Shown piece after piece: positions 34,003 to 43,969 of a DNA stretch of 64,000 bases (positions are counted from its first letter, which is position 1; each line of letters opens with the position of its first letter). A program made the position numbers and the translations under genes. Below the pieces are notes generated by a model. That model ran no database searches. It worked only from the letters and a program-made list of their open reading frames with translations, and had not been told where the DNA came from. Source of the DNA: an uncultured Marivita sp. (lineage in GTDB: Bacteria > Pseudomonadota > Alphaproteobacteria > Rhodobacterales > Rhodobacteraceae). The stretch lies in NCBI RefSeq assembly GCF_947488135.1, contig NZ_CANKYW010000007.1, forward strand, positions 124,001 through 188,000. The letters are read 5' to 3'.

Positions 34003-34482
34003 TCAGAGCTTTTTCTGCATCAAAACAAGGTCGATCCACCGGCCGAACTTGAACCCGACCTCGGACAGGGTCGCGATTTCCTCGAAACCGATGGCCGCGT
34101 GAAAGGCCCGGCCCGAGGGATTTTCGGCACTCACCCCGGCCCAGAGCGAATGCACCCCCTCACGGCGTGCCTCTGCCTCGAGCGCCGCCATCAGTGCGCG
34201 CCCTGCCCCTTTACCACGCGCACGAGGTGCAAGAGCGATCGAATGCTCCTTGGTGCGCGCATAGCCCGGACCGTTGCGGAACGGGAAGTAGCTGGCATAT
34301 CCGGCCGCTTCGCCGTCAAGCTCCACAACTTGAAACGCAGCACCCCGCGCCGCGATGTCGTCGCGCAGGTACTGCGCGTTCTTGCGCTCGGACGTGAAGG
34401 TGATCGTGGTGTTGTCGATCACGTCGTTCAGGATCACGGTCAGAGGTTCCGCATCCTCAGGTCGCGCGGGCCGGATGATCAC
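34003..34482 (-). CDS. GNAT N-acetyltransferase (phosphinothricin acetyltransferase-like)
   Basis: A 159-residue GNAT enzyme with the acetyl-CoA site IALAPRARGKGAGRALMAALEAEA (residues ~85-108) and the Pat-like ending SGRAFHAAIGFEEIATLSEVGFKFGRWIDLVLMQK. The family acetylates phosphinothricin, methionine sulfone or related amines; a natural substrate is likely an amino acid analogue. The start overlaps the stop of the VOC gene by four bases. Confidence 0.85.
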   Translation of the reverse strand: MIIRPARPEDAEPLTVILNDVIDNTTITFTSERKNAQYLRDDIAARGAAFQVVELDGEAAGYASYFPFRNGPGYARTKEHSIALAPRARGKGAGRALMAALEAEARREGVHSLWAGVSAENPSGRAFHAAIGFEEIATLSEVGFKFGRWIDLVLMQKKL

Positions 34483-35093
34483 GCAAGCGTCCTTGCGCCG
34501 TCGGGGCCGTGGAACGCGGCCTGCAAACGTCGCTCCGGCCCCGTGACAAACCGCACGCGCGCATCCTCGAACGCAGGAGCAAGCCGCGCGGCAAGGTCTT
34601 GGGCGTCAGGTCCGTGAACCGTCAGCGTGTCGAGCCGCAAGCCGGCGCTTGGCAGCGCCTTGCCCGGCGGCGTGTCGGTGTGCCACTGGATGATCGCGGG
34701 GAACTGTCCGCCAAAGGGCAACCGACCGTCCGGCGGCACGAGCATGGTCCAACTGATCGCGCCACGCGTCAGATGCACAGGCGCCCCGGCCTCGGGAAAG
34801 GCCGCCTGCGCCGCCGCGATGTCGTCACAGCGCAAAATCCACTTGTCGAGCCGCGCAGGCCCCCGAAAATCATCCAACCCGAACCAGCGCGGATAGGACG
34901 GTTTCGGCTGCGACGGGTCCGGCGCGATGGCCTCGAAATAAAGCCCGTCGTCCAACCCCAGAAGCTGATTATGCGTGGCATAATGGGTGTGCTGGCCACC
35001 AGCCGCCAGCGGCACGCCCAACGCCGCCTCGCTGTGCGCGACCGCGTCGTCCAACGTCTCCCCGGCAACCGCGATATGATCCAGTTCGAACAT
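34479..35093 (-). CDS. VOC/glyoxalase-like domain protein
   Basis: A 204-residue protein of the glyoxalase-like (VOC) superfamily: FELDHIAVAGETLDDAVAHSEAALGVPLAAGGQHTHYATHNQLLGL at the N-terminus and DGLYFEAIAPDP near residue 52. It resembles the Glyoxalase_3 group rather than methylmalonyl-CoA epimerase, so its proximity to the mutase gene should not be over-read. It is co-translated with the acetyltransferase. Confidence 0.75.
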   Translation of the reverse strand: MFELDHIAVAGETLDDAVAHSEAALGVPLAAGGQHTHYATHNQLLGLDDGLYFEAIAPDPSQPKPSYPRWFGLDDFRGPARLDKWILRCDDIAAAQAAFPEAGAPVHLTRGAISWTMLVPPDGRLPFGGQFPAIIQWHTDTPPGKALPSAGLRLDTLTVHGPDAQDLAARLAPAFEDARVRFVTGPERRLQAAFHGPDGARTLA

Positions 35094-35105
35094 GAGCTCC
35101 TCCTG

Positions 35106-35480
35106 TCAATCCGCCGCGACGCCCAGCATCCGCAGGTCCGCATAAACCCGCCAATCCGCGATCAATCCGTCCTCGAAGCGATAAATATCGGTGCAGGGCA
35201 ACCTGATCCGCGCCCCGTCCGAGACCCGGTCGAACAGCGAAATCACCTCGATGATGGCGACGTCCTCCGCCTCAATCTCGAGCTGCATTTCATGTCCGAC
35301 CCAGATGACGTGTCGTGCCTGATGTTCCATGTAGGCGCGCACCGCGTCGATGCCTGTGACCGCAGGCAGCGCCCCGACCCGGTAGCTGATGGCCGGATGC
35401 AGGTAGTCGTTCGCCGCCAGCCAATCGCCGCGCCCCAATGCGGCTTCCATCTCGGCCACGCGATCCACAAGCTGTCCCAT
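35106..35480 (-). CDS. NTF2-like / SnoaL-type protein
   Basis: A 124-residue cone-fold protein, MGQLVDRVAEMEAALGRGDWLAANDYLHPAISYRVG..., with the typical IYRFEDGLIADWRVYADLRML near the C-terminus. The ATG at 35480 is preferred over one 13 codons upstream. Function unknown. It forms an apparent operon with the VOC and acetyltransferase genes (12-bp gap and a 4-base overlap). Confidence 0.75.
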   Translation of the reverse strand: MGQLVDRVAEMEAALGRGDWLAANDYLHPAISYRVGALPAVTGIDAVRAYMEHQARHVIWVGHEMQLEIEAEDVAIIEVISLFDRVSDGARIRLPCTDIYRFEDGLIADWRVYADLRMLGVAAD

Positions 35481-35647
35481 GCAATGCCCCTTGCTGACAC
35501 GCAGACACCGGGCCTGCACAATGCCTGATTATAAGCGCGTTCCGTAGATTGTCTCCGGAAAAGCCACGCAGCTTGCCCTGCGGACCCCGAACGCACTTGC
35601 CCGCGCGCGCAGCATCTTCCGTCAACGCGTCCGACGCCGCCCTGATA

Positions 35648-37789
35648 TCACCCGCGCGCCTCACGGATAAGACGCAGGATATCCTGCGCCGCCTCGGGGA
35701 TGTTGGTGCCCGGCCCGAAGATCGCCTTCACCCCCGCGTCATAAAGGAACTTGTAATCCTGCTGCGGGATAACGCCGCCGCAGATCACCAGAATATCCCC
35801 CGCGCCCTGCGCCTTGAGCTCCTGCACTAGTTGCGGCGCCAGTGTCTTGTGCCCCGCCGCCTGGGACGAGATCCCGATCACATGCACATCGTTGTCGATG
35901 GCATCCTGCGCCGCCTCGGCGGGGGTCTGGAAAAGCGGCCCCACATCGACATCAAAACCGATATCGGCAAAAGCCGTGGCGATCACCTTGGCACCGCGGT
36001 CATGCCCGTCCTGGCCCATCTTGACGACCAGCATCCGGGGCCTGCGCCCCTCGTCCTCGGCAAACGCCTCGACCGAGCGCTGGATGGCGGCAAAGCCCTC
36101 GTCGCCCTCATAGGCCGCGCCGTAGACACCGGCCAGAGTTTTCACCTCGGCCCGATGCCGCCCGAACACCTTTTCCATCGCCATGCTGATCTCTCCTACC
36201 GTTGCGCGGGCGCGGGACGCCTCGACGGCTGCTTCCAACAGATTGCCACCCTCGGCTGCACGTTTCTCCAACTCGGCCAGAGCCGCATCGCAGGCCGCCT
36301 GATCACGCGTCGCGCGGATCTTCTCCAGCCGCGCGATCTGGCTCTGCCGGACCTTGACGTTGTCCACATCCAGAATGTCGAGATCGTCTTCCTTGGCGAG
36401 CCGGTACTTGTTGACGCCCACGATCACGTCCTCACCCCGGTCGATCTGGGCCTGCCGCATCGCCGCCGTTTCCTCGATCCTGAGCTTCGGCATGCCGGAG
36501 GCCACCGCCTTGGTCATGCCGCCCATCTCGTCGACCTCTTCGATCAGCTTCCAGGCCTCCTCGGCCAGATCATGGGTCAGCTTCTCGACATAGTAAGACC
36601 CTGCCAGCGGATCGACCACTTTGGTCACGCCCGTTTCTTCTTGCAAGATCAACTGCGTATTGCGTGCAATTCGCGCAGAGAATTCAGTCGGCAGGGCAAT
36701 CGCCTCGTCCAGCGCATTGGTGTGCAGCGACTGCGTGCCGCCCAGAACCGCGCTCATCGCCTCGTAGGCGGTGCGGATCACGTTGTTGTACGGGTCCTGC
36801 TCGGCCAGAGACACGCCGGAAGTCTGGCAGTGCGTCCGCAGCATCTTGGAGCGGTCATTCTTCGCGCCCAGATCGTCCATGATCCGATACCAGAGCATAC
36901 GCGCCGCCCGCAGCTTGGCCGCTTCCATGAAGAAGTTCTTGCCGATGGCAAAGAAGAACGACAGCCGCCCGGCGAAACGGTCCACATCCATCCCCCGAGC
37001 CATCGCGGTCTTCACGTATTCCTTGCCGTCCGCCAGCGTATAGGCCAACTCCTGAACAAGGTTCGCGCCCGCCTCCTGCATGTGGTAGCCGGAGATCGAG
37101 ATCGAGTTGAACTTCGGCATGTTGTCCGAGGTGTATTCGATGATATCCGCGATGATCCGCATCGACGGCTCCGGCGGGTAGACATAGGTGTTGCGGACCA
37201 TGAACTCCTTGAGGATGTCGTTCTGGATCGTGCCCGACAGCACCGACCGGTCATGGCCCTGCTCTTCCCCCGCCACGATGAAATTGGCGAGGATCGGAAT
37301 GACCGCGCCGTTCATCGTCATCGACACGCTGACCTGATCGAGCGGGATTCCATCGAAGAGGATCTTCATGTCCTCGACGGAATCAATCGCCACACCGGCC
37401 TTGCCTACATCGCCGACAACCCGTTCGTGATCGCTGTCATAGCCCCGGTGCGTCGCAAGATCGAAAGCGACCGACACACCCTGCTGACCCGCCGCCAGGT
37501 TGCGGCGGTAAAACGCGTTCGATTCCTCTGCCGTCGAGAACCCCGCATATTGCCGGATCGTCCAGGGACGCCCCGCATACATCGTCGCCTTCACACCACG
37601 CGTGAACGGCGCTTCGCCGGGGATCGTGCCGAGATGCGGCAGGTCCTTTACATCCTCTTCGATGTAAAGCGGCTGCACATCGATGCCTTCAAGCGTTTTC
37701 CATGTCAGCGCCTCGAGCGGTTTGCCACGCAATTCCTTTTCGGCCAGTGCGCGCCACATGTCTTTCTTGGCTGTCATTGTCTTTGTCAT
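35648..37789 (-). CDS. scpA: Methylmalonyl-CoA mutase
   Basis: A 713-residue adenosylcobalamin enzyme that converts methylmalonyl-CoA to succinyl-CoA, the last step of propionyl-CoA assimilation. The N-terminal barrel has [51 protein letters not shown]; the C-terminal B12-binding domain has [14 protein letters not shown] (DxHxxG, the cobalt-ligating His). Length is normal for the single-chain homodimeric type. It is in the same orientation as pccA and pccB but separated by a plus-strand DUF4174 gene. Confidence 0.97.
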   Translation of the reverse strand: MTKTMTAKKDMWRALAEKELRGKPLEALTWKTLEGIDVQPLYIEEDVKDLPHLGTIPGEAPFTRGVKATMYAGRPWTIRQYAGFSTAEESNAFYRRNLAAGQQGVSVAFDLATHRGYDSDHERVVGDVGKAGVAIDSVEDMKILFDGIPLDQVSVSMTMNGAVIPILANFIVAGEEQGHDRSVLSGTIQNDILKEFMVRNTYVYPPEPSMRIIADIIEYTSDNMPKFNSISISGYHMQEAGANLVQELAYTLADGKEYVKTAMARGMDVDRFAGRLSFFFAIGKNFFMEAAKLRAARMLWYRIMDDLGAKNDRSKMLRTHCQTSGVSLAEQDPYNNVIRTAYEAMSAVLGGTQSLHTNALDEAIALPTEFSARIARNTQLILQEETGVTKVVDPLAGSYYVEKLTHDLAEEAWKLIEEVDEMGGMTKAVASGMPKLRIEETAAMRQAQIDRGEDVIVGVNKYRLAKEDDLDILDVDNVKVRQSQIARLEKIRATRDQAACDAALAELEKRAAEGGNLLEAAVEASRARATVGEISMAMEKVFGRHRAEVKTLAGVYGAAYEGDEGFAAIQRSVEAFAEDEGRRPRMLVVKMGQDGHDRGAKVIATAFADIGFDVDVGPLFQTPAEAAQDAIDNDVHVIGISSQAAGHKTLAPQLVQELKAQGAGDILVICGGVIPQQDYKFLYDAGVKAIFGPGTNIPEAAQDILRLIREARG

Positions 37790-37890
37790 CCTTTTGTCTT
37801 CACGACCCGGCCGCGCAGGCGGTCACTTTTTTGCAATCCGACGCGCTTCGTACCTTCGCAATGGGCAGAACGCGCCCTATGTTTCGACGT

Positions 37891-38364
37891 ATGAACAAGC
37901 TTTTACCCGCTCTTCTCGCCGCGCTGATGCTGAGTTTCCCCGTCACCGGGCATACACAGGACGACACCGCGACGATCGACGATCTGTCGGTGGACATGAT
38001 CCGATCGGCCGAGGACGTGACCCTGAACGAATTTCTCTGGATCAAACGGCCCATCGTCGTCTTCGCCGACAGCCCCGCCGATCCGAGATACGTGCAGCAG
38101 ATGCAGTATCTGCTCGGCGATCTGAAATCGCTCGACCTGCGTGACGTGGTTATCCTGACCGATACGGACCCATCGGCCCGGTCCGCAGCCCGCATCGCCC
38201 TGCGCCCACGCGGCTTCATGCTCGCCGTGATCGACAAGGACGGGCAGGTCAAACAGCGCAAACCGCTGCCGTGGTCCGTCCGCGAAATCAGCCGTGCCAT
38301 CGACAAGATGCCGACGCGCCAGCAGGAAATCGAGGACCGCACCGACGGCCTGCCCCGCGGATAA
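37891..38364 (+). CDS. DUF4174 domain secreted protein
   Basis: A 157-residue protein with a signal peptide (MNKLLPALLAALMLSFPVTGHTQ) and a DUF4174 domain: LNEFLWIKRPIVVFADSPADPRYVQQMQYLL, VVILTDTDPSARSAARIALRPRGFMLAVIDKDGQVKQRKPLPWSVREISRAIDKMP. The fold is thioredoxin-like, but no CxxC is present. The ATG at 37891 gives a clean signal peptide; two nearby upstream ATGs do not. It is the only plus-strand gene among the propionate genes. Confidence 0.82.
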   Translation: MNKLLPALLAALMLSFPVTGHTQDDTATIDDLSVDMIRSAEDVTLNEFLWIKRPIVVFADSPADPRYVQQMQYLLGDLKSLDLRDVVILTDTDPSARSAARIALRPRGFMLAVIDKDGQVKQRKPLPWSVREISRAIDKMPTRQQEIEDRTDGLPRG

Positions 38365-38436
38365 CGCGGGACAGCCACGGCGGAACCAATGCCCGCCGGG
38401 CCGATTTGCGATATCGTCGACGCAGCGGTCACGGGC

Positions 38437-40437
38437 TTACTCGAACTCCATGATCACATCGTCCACGGCAAGGCTGTCGCCCGCCGTCGCGTTGATCTTG
38501 GACACGGTGCCCTTGCGTTCGGCGCGCAGGATGTTCTCCATCTTCATCGCCTCCACGGTGCAGAGCGCCTGACCTTCCTGCACCTCATCGCCTTCGGCCA
38601 CATCGACCTTCACGATCAAGCCGGGCATCGGGCAGAGCAGCAGTTTCGACGTGTCGGGCGGCACTTTCTCGGGCATCTTGCGGGCCAGTTCGGCCTGACG
38701 CGGCGTGCGCACATGCACCTTGAGATCGGCCCCACGTGTGCGGATACGGAAACCGCCCGACACCTTGCCGACCTTCATCACCAATGGCGTGTCGTTGATG
38801 GTCATGCGCGCCAGTTGGTCGCCCGGTGTCCAATCGCCGCTCACCCGCATTTCGATTCCGTCGGCAAAGCGCACGGTGGATCCATCATGATCGGCTGCAA
38901 TCGTCACGTCGAAATCGGCCCCCTGCAAGGCGACGTTCCAATCCTCGCCAACATGGCGCTCGTGGTTGTCGAGCGTGCCGGAAATCCGCGCGCGCCGGAT
39001 TTCGGCCACCCGGTTCATCGCGGCACAGGCCGCAGCCACGCGTTTCAGCGCGTCTTCGCCAAGCGTCACACCTTCGAACCCGTCCGGGTATTCCTCTTCG
39101 ATGAAGGCCGTCGTCATCTCGCCCGCGATGAATTTCGGGTGATCCATGACGGCCGCGACGAAAGGCAGGTTGTGACCGATGCCCTCGACCTCGAAACTGT
39201 CCAGGGCGTTGCGCATCACCTCGATCGCCTCACCGCGTGTCGGGGCCCAGGTGCAGAGCTTCGCGATCATCGGGTCGTAATACATGCTGATCTCGCCGCC
39301 CTCGAACACGCCCGTGTCGTTGCGCACGATGCCCGCGCCCAGCTTGCCCTCTTCCGGCGGGCGGTAGCGGGTCAGACGGCCAATCGACGGCAGGAACCCG
39401 CGATACGGGTCTTCGGCGTACAGCCGGTTCTCAATGGCCCAGCCGTTGATCTTCACATCGTCCTGCGTGATCGACAGCTTTTCGCCATTGGCGACCCGGA
39501 TCATCTGTTCGACCAGATCGACGCCGGTGATCAGTTCAGTGACCGGGTGTTCCACCTGCAAACGGGTGTTCATCTCGAGGAAATAGAAGTTGCGATCGCC
39601 ATCGACGATGAACTCAACCGTGCCCGCGCTGGTGTACCCAACCGCCTTGGCGAGCGCGACCGACTGCTCGCCCATCGCCTTGCGGGTCGCCTCATCCAGA
39701 AAAGGCGACGGCGCTTCCTCGACAACCTTCTGGTTGCGGCGCTGGATCGAACATTCGCGTTCGTTCAGGTAAATCCCGTTACCATCGGCATCGCAGAGCA
39801 CCTGGATCTCAATGTGGCGCGGCTGAGTGACGAATTTCTCGATGAAAATGCGATCATCCCCGAAAGATGACGCCGCCTCGTTCTTGGACGACTGGAATCC
39901 CTCGCGCGCCTCGGCGTCGTTCCACGCGATCCGCATGCCCTTGCCACCGCCCCCGGCGGAGGCCTTGATCATCACCGGATAGCCGATCTCGTTCGAGATC
40001 TTCACCGCCTCGTCCGCGTCCTCGATCAGGCCCATGTAGCCCGGCACCGTGGACACATCCGCCTCCTGCGCGATTTTCTTGGAGGTGATCTTGTCCCCCA
40101 TCGCCTCGATGGCGCCTTTGGGTGGTCCGATGAACGCGACACCGGCGGCCTCCAAAGCCTCGGCGAATTTCGGGTTCTCCGACAGGAACCCGTAGCCCGG
40201 ATGCACGGCCTGTGCGCCGGTCAACTTGATCGCCTCCATCACCTTGTCGATGACGATATAGGACTGGTTGGCGGGCGGCGGGCCGATATGCACCGCCTCA
40301 TCCGCCATTTCGACATGCAACGCGTGTTTGTCGGCGTCCGAATAGATCGCCACCGTCTTGATGCCCATCTTGCGGGCGGTCTTGATCACCCGGCAGGCAA
40401 TCTCGCCCCGGTTGGCAATCAGGATCTTGTCGAACAT
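38437..40437 (-). CDS. pccA: Propionyl-CoA carboxylase alpha subunit (biotin carboxylase + BCCP)
   Basis: A 666-residue biotin-dependent carboxylase subunit. The N-terminal biotin carboxylase (residues 1-445) opens MFDKILIANRGEIACRVIKTARKMG, with the ATP-grasp loop KASAGGGGKGMRIAW and RDCSIQRRNQKVVEEAPSP-type ERECSIQRRNQKVVEEAPSP. The C-terminal biotinyl domain carries CTVEAMKMENIL, the lysine of which is biotinylated, and ends VDDVIMEFE. With PccB it makes methylmalonyl-CoA from propionyl-CoA. Confidence 0.97.
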   Translation of the reverse strand: MFDKILIANRGEIACRVIKTARKMGIKTVAIYSDADKHALHVEMADEAVHIGPPPANQSYIVIDKVMEAIKLTGAQAVHPGYGFLSENPKFAEALEAAGVAFIGPPKGAIEAMGDKITSKKIAQEADVSTVPGYMGLIEDADEAVKISNEIGYPVMIKASAGGGGKGMRIAWNDAEAREGFQSSKNEAASSFGDDRIFIEKFVTQPRHIEIQVLCDADGNGIYLNERECSIQRRNQKVVEEAPSPFLDEATRKAMGEQSVALAKAVGYTSAGTVEFIVDGDRNFYFLEMNTRLQVEHPVTELITGVDLVEQMIRVANGEKLSITQDDVKINGWAIENRLYAEDPYRGFLPSIGRLTRYRPPEEGKLGAGIVRNDTGVFEGGEISMYYDPMIAKLCTWAPTRGEAIEVMRNALDSFEVEGIGHNLPFVAAVMDHPKFIAGEMTTAFIEEEYPDGFEGVTLGEDALKRVAAACAAMNRVAEIRRARISGTLDNHERHVGEDWNVALQGADFDVTIAADHDGSTVRFADGIEMRVSGDWTPGDQLARMTINDTPLVMKVGKVSGGFRIRTRGADLKVHVRTPRQAELARKMPEKVPPDTSKLLLCPMPGLIVKVDVAEGDEVQEGQALCTVEAMKMENILRAERKGTVSKINATAGDSLAVDDVIMEFE

Positions 40438-40501
40438 GGATGTCCCTTTCCGTCAGTCTTTTCTTGGCCCGGGACGGATCCCGCAGCGATGGCATAAAAA
40501 A

Positions 40502-40530
40502 GACCGCCCCGGCGCGTGGCCCGGGCGGTC
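40502..40530 (-). terminator. Intrinsic terminator of the small lipoprotein gene
   Basis: GACCGCCC/GGGCGGTC stem; read on the minus strand it is followed by CTTTTTTATG, a clear T-run. It lies 40 bp after the stop of the lipoprotein gene and ahead of pccA, so pccA must have its own promoter or rely on read-through. Confidence 0.85.
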
Positions 40531-40569
40531 GAATTCCGTGAGTGGAAATGGTAGGTGCGGGTCGCTGCG

Positions 40570-40785
40570 TCAGCAGCGTTCCGGATAGGTCTGGCAATAG
40601 GCAACGTTGCCTGCGGCACCAACCGCGGCGCCCGTGACGAGATCGCCGCCCGTTGCGGCCGATACGCCCGCGCCGACGACGCCGCCGCCAAGCGCTTGTT
40701 CGCCAAGCGTGTCGCCGCAGGCCGAGAGCCCGAGGATGGCGATAAAGCCGAATGCCACTGCCGGTTTGATCCTGATCTTGTCCAT
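40570..40785 (-). CDS. Small lipoprotein with glycine-zipper-like segment
   Basis: A 71-residue protein with a lipoprotein signal (MDKIRIKPAVAFGFIAILGLSAC, lipobox LSAC) and a Gly/Ala-rich segment (GEQALGGGVVGAGVSAATGGDLVTGAAVGAAGNVAYC) resembling a glycine zipper, ending in CQTYPERC. An ATG with CAGAAGGAGCAG upstream fixes the start. It ends in a strong terminator. Similar small lipoproteins occur near propionyl-CoA carboxylase genes in Rhodobacterales; function unknown. Confidence 0.8.
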   Translation of the reverse strand: MDKIRIKPAVAFGFIAILGLSACGDTLGEQALGGGVVGAGVSAATGGDLVTGAAVGAAGNVAYCQTYPERC

Positions 40786-41122
40786 GTGTCTGCTCCTTCT
40801 GAGGTAAATGACCTTGGGAAAGTAACACCCCGGAACCGCGCCGGGTTCCAGCCATAAGCAAAAACCACACGGTTTTGGGCAAAACCCCGCCCGTGGCTGC
40901 AACACTCTGACCGACAAAAGAAAAAGTCGGGCCCTTGGCATGGGGTATGACCAAGGAGCCCGACAGGGGAAGGGTAACGGTGAACAAATGGCGCAATCTG
41001 CCAACGCCAAGTCACTAGGAACATCTGCACAGTCGCACAATCGGAAGAGGCGTCAATCGCGGGATGGATACAACCCACGGTATCGGCCTTTTCCCGCGCA
41101 TCTTGACGTTGAGTAAGCGGTA
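40786..41122. other. Intergenic region of 337 bp
   Basis: Between the small lipoprotein and the hypothetical gene at 41123. It contains the terminator at 40926-40964, a small GGAACC/GGTTCC hairpin around 40830-40850, and presumably the lipoprotein promoter. No gene is supported on either strand. Confidence 0.6.
40926..40964 (-). terminator. Intrinsic terminator after the hypothetical gene at 41123
   Basis: GTCGGGC-CCTTGG pairs with CCAAGG-A-GCCCGAC (13 bp with one bulged A, loop of 12). On the minus strand it is followed by CTTTTTCTTTTG, a good T-run. Confidence 0.8.
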
Positions 41123-41482
41123 TCATGCCCAATCTCCGTCCTCGAAGGCCTCTGGAAAGGCTGCGCGGGCGGCAATTTCGTCAATGACCAGCAGCGACTC
41201 ATAGCTTTTGGGATCGAAGGGATCGTCATAGGGCAGCACCTCGCGCCCGAAAAGCCAGCTCAGACGCCCGGCATCGAGATTGCCGCGCTCGAAGGGTTCG
41301 GTTCCGAAATGTTCCCACAGCGCCGCCATGAACGCGGCATCCGCCCGCTTGTCCGCAGGTCGGCGGTCGCGGTAGCGGTCGCGCCGGATCAGCGGGGTCA
41401 CGCCCTTGGGGTTGGGCCTGCGGATGACGAACTGGAAATCGGTGCCCGGGAGACGGCCCGGAAAGCCGCGATGCTTCAGCAT
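41123..41482 (-). CDS. Conserved hypothetical protein of the pcc region
   Basis: A 119-residue basic protein beginning MLKHRGFPGRLPGTDFQFVIRRPNPKGVTPLIRRDRYRDRRPADKR and ending in an acidic part (SLLVIDEIAARAAFPEAFEDGDWA). No domain, signal or membrane segment is recognised. The ATG at 41482 avoids a nine-codon extension that overlaps a terminator region. Its place between the carboxylase genes is the only functional hint. Confidence 0.7.
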   Translation of the reverse strand: MLKHRGFPGRLPGTDFQFVIRRPNPKGVTPLIRRDRYRDRRPADKRADAAFMAALWEHFGTEPFERGNLDAGRLSWLFGREVLPYDDPFDPKSYESLLVIDEIAARAAFPEAFEDGDWA

Positions 41483-41512
41483 GGGACACCCCCGCGAAGC
41501 ATAGGGCAAAAG

Positions 41513-41536
41513 GGGGCGGGCGCCTCGGCCCGCCCC
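41513..41536 (-). terminator. Intrinsic terminator of the 48-residue lipoprotein gene
   Basis: GGGGCGGGC/GCCCGCCCC, a 9-bp perfect GC stem with a 6-base loop, 10 bp after the stop codon at 41546. On the minus strand it is followed by CCTTTTGCCC, a short T-run. Confidence 0.75.
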
Positions 41537-41545
41537 GTTTTCAGT

Positions 41546-41692
41546 TTACTTGTACTTGCCTGTATGCATGGGCTCGTGGCTGATCGGCTCAGGGTCGATA
41601 ACCACAAACTCTTCTTCGGCCTGCTTCTGTCCGCACGCGGACAAGACTGCAAGAAGACCGAACGCGGCAAGAAGCTTGATGCTCTTTGACAT
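41546..41692 (-). CDS. Tiny lipoprotein (48 residues)
   Basis: The frame reads MSKSIKLLAAFGLLAVLSAC then GQKQAEEEFVVIDPEPISHE and ends MHTGKYK. The first 20 residues are a textbook lipoprotein signal with lipobox LSAC; the mature peptide is 29 residues and acidic. AGGAGAAC precedes the ATG. A GC-rich terminator follows directly, which supports a real single-gene transcript. Function unknown. Confidence 0.8.
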   Translation of the reverse strand: MSKSIKLLAAFGLLAVLSACGQKQAEEEFVVIDPEPISHEPMHTGKYK

Positions 41693-41909
41693 CTAGTTCT
41701 CCTGTCAGGTTCAAAAAAGGACCCAACAAGACCTGCTGGTCCTGCCTGTCCTCGTTTCGAGGTAGTGACTGCTTGGGTGCAGTCCGTCCCAGAATACCCT
41801 GAATCCAAGGCGAAAAGATATCCACAGCCGCCAACATCGCGGTCCTGTGACGCAAAAGACTCAACCCCGATTTGGCCGATCCCGGCGCTCGCAACATATT
41901 GTGGACGCA

Positions 41910-42317
41910 TCAAAAAAACTCCAAGATGCAGGTCTCGTCTTCGATGCGATAGGCCTCGAAAAACTGGATGACGTCTTCATTGGCGACGCCGAATTCGGTC
42001 TCTTTCTGGCTGAAGGAAATCACGATCTGGCTGGGCTGCGGCCCGGTGTCGGCAACCCGCGGGATCGCGAAGGATTCGCACAGAAACTGCATATCCACCT
42101 CCACATCCTGATACTCCCGACCCTCCTGCCCGATCTCGGGCGCGACAAAGCGGAAGCGGTACATCAGCCCGTTGGCCGTCGTATCCGAAAGCATCTCCAG
42201 GAAGGTCACGGGCTGCTCAGAGGGAACAGCAAGAAGGTCACCAGAGGCGAACGCGGCTGTCCCGCAAAGCGCACACGCGCCCGCTGTCAGACACCGCCAA
42301 GCTCCACCTCTCGCCAC
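41910..42317 (-). CDS. DUF6497-type secreted hypothetical protein
   Basis: A 135-residue protein. The GTG at 42317 is chosen because GAGAGGAGG lies six bases ahead and the product then starts with a signal peptide (ARGGAWRCLTAGACALCGTAAFASG). The mature part contains YRFRFVAPEIGQEGREYQDVEVDMQFLCESFAIPRVA and ends ETCILEFF. The family is an order-restricted one near pccB; function unknown, presumably periplasmic. It follows pccB by 49 bp. Confidence 0.78.
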   Translation of the reverse strand: MARGGAWRCLTAGACALCGTAAFASGDLLAVPSEQPVTFLEMLSDTTANGLMYRFRFVAPEIGQEGREYQDVEVDMQFLCESFAIPRVADTGPQPSQIVISFSQKETEFGVANEDVIQFFEAYRIEDETCILEFF

Positions 42318-42366
42318 TGATGACCTCCTCTCGCTGGATGCGTGCGCACACGCACTGGTGTTCCGA

Positions 42367-43899
42367 TCAAAGCGGAATGTTGTCGTGCTTCTTCCAGGGC
42401 ATTTCCTGCTTCTTCGACCGCAGCGCGGCAAAGGCGCGGGCCACCCGTTTGCGCGTGCTGCGCGGCTGGATCACCTCGTCGATGAACCCGCGCTCTGCGG
42501 CCACGAAGGGGTTGGCGAAACGGTCCTCATATTCCTTGGCATGCGCCGCGATCTTGTCCTCATCGCCCAGATCGGCGCGGTGGATGATCTCGGTCGCGCC
42601 CTTGGCCCCCATCACGGCGATCTCGGACGTGGGCCAGGCATAGTTCACATCAGCGCGCAGATGCTTGGACGCCATCACGACATAGGCCCCACCGTAGGAT
42701 TTACGGGTGATGACCGTGACCTTCGGCACCGTCGCCTCGCCATAGGCAAAGAGCAGTTTCGCGCCGTGCTTGATGACGCCGTTATATTCCTGTGACGTTC
42801 CCGGCAGGAAGCCCGGCACGTCCACCAGCGTCAGGATCGGAATGCCGAAGCAGTCACAAAACCGCACGAAGCGCGCGGCCTTGCGCGCTGAGTCGATGTC
42901 CAAAACCCCCGCCAGCACCATCGGCTGGTTCGCCACCACGCCCACGGTCTGTCCTTCGAGGCGGATGAACCCGGTGATGATGTTCTTGGCGAAGTCTTCC
43001 TGAATCTCGTAGAAATCGCCCTCATCCGCCAGCTTCAGGATCAGTTCCTTCATGTCATAGGGCGTGTTGGCGTTTTCCGGCACCAGCGTGTCGAGCGATT
43101 CCTCCAGACGGTCCACATCGTCGAAGAACGGCCGCACCGGCGCGGGCTGGCGGTTGTTCAGGGGAAGGAAGTCCACCAGACGCCGCACCTCGGCCAGCGC
43201 CTCCACATCGTTCTCGAACGCACCATCGGCGACGGAGGACTTGCGTGTGTGGGTCGTCGCTCCGCCCAGTTCCTCGGCCGTCACGTGTTCATTGGTCACG
43301 GTCTTGACCACGTCGGGCCCGGTTACGAACATGTAAGAGCTGTCCTTCACCATGAAGATGAAGTCGGTCATCGCCGGACTATACACCGCCCCACCTGCGC
43401 AGGGCCCCATGATGACGCTGATCTGCGGCACCACGCCCGACGCCATGATGTTGCGCTGGAACACCTCACCATAACCGGCAAGGCTGTCGACGCCTTCCTG
43501 GATGCGCGCGCCGCCTGAATCGTTGATCCCGATCACCGGCGCGCCGTTCTGCATCGCCATATCCATGATCTTGCAGATCTTCATCGCGTGGGTCGCGCTG
43601 ACCGACCCGCCCAACACGGTGAAGTCCTGTGAGAACACATAGACCATGCGGCCGTTGATGGTGCCCCAACCGGTGACGACCCCATCGCCCGCGGGGCGGT
43701 TTTTCTCCATCCCGAAATCCGTGCAGCGATGCGTGACGAACATGTCGTATTCTTCGAAACTGCCCTCATCGAGCAGCAGTTCGACCCGTTCGCGCGCCGT
43801 CAGCTTGCCGCGCGCGTGCTGCGCGTCGATGCGTTTCTGCCCACCACCCATGCGGGCATCGGCGCGGCGGGTCTCCAACTCTTGCAGAATATCTTTCAT
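42367..43899 (-). CDS. pccB: Propionyl-CoA carboxylase beta subunit (carboxyltransferase)
   Basis: A 510-residue carboxyltransferase. Landmarks: [98 protein letters not shown] (oxyanion holes), [52 protein letters not shown] and the C-terminal KKHDNIPL. It works with PccA. The upstream region carries a cluster of TGCAAA boxes that are probably bound by the PccR-type regulator encoded nearby. Confidence 0.97.
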   Translation of the reverse strand: MKDILQELETRRADARMGGGQKRIDAQHARGKLTARERVELLLDEGSFEEYDMFVTHRCTDFGMEKNRPAGDGVVTGWGTINGRMVYVFSQDFTVLGGSVSATHAMKICKIMDMAMQNGAPVIGINDSGGARIQEGVDSLAGYGEVFQRNIMASGVVPQISVIMGPCAGGAVYSPAMTDFIFMVKDSSYMFVTGPDVVKTVTNEHVTAEELGGATTHTRKSSVADGAFENDVEALAEVRRLVDFLPLNNRQPAPVRPFFDDVDRLEESLDTLVPENANTPYDMKELILKLADEGDFYEIQEDFAKNIITGFIRLEGQTVGVVANQPMVLAGVLDIDSARKAARFVRFCDCFGIPILTLVDVPGFLPGTSQEYNGVIKHGAKLLFAYGEATVPKVTVITRKSYGGAYVVMASKHLRADVNYAWPTSEIAVMGAKGATEIIHRADLGDEDKIAAHAKEYEDRFANPFVAAERGFIDEVIQPRSTRKRVARAFAALRSKKQEMPWKKHDNIPL

Positions 43900-43969
43900 G
43901 GACCGTCCCTTTGTCGCTTTGGCGCGAACATACTGCGGTGCGGCACTGGCTCAAGCTCTAAAGAGCAAA

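Noticed and set aside
34479-35093. VOC protein as methylmalonyl-CoA epimerase
   Set aside because: Sequence is closer to the Glyoxalase_3 type, it lacks the usual ~135-residue epimerase pattern, and it is co-translated with an acetyltransferase rather than the mutase.
35617-35627. TTCCGTCAACG, a partial match to the twin-palindrome repeat
   Set aside because: Only one arm and the core are present; the second arm and the second palindrome are missing.
35831-37894. 687-codon open frame opposite the methylmalonyl-CoA mutase gene
   Set aside because: Shadow of the mutase; same reasoning as for the frames opposite the ABC ATPase (24682-26616) and pccA (38389-39870).
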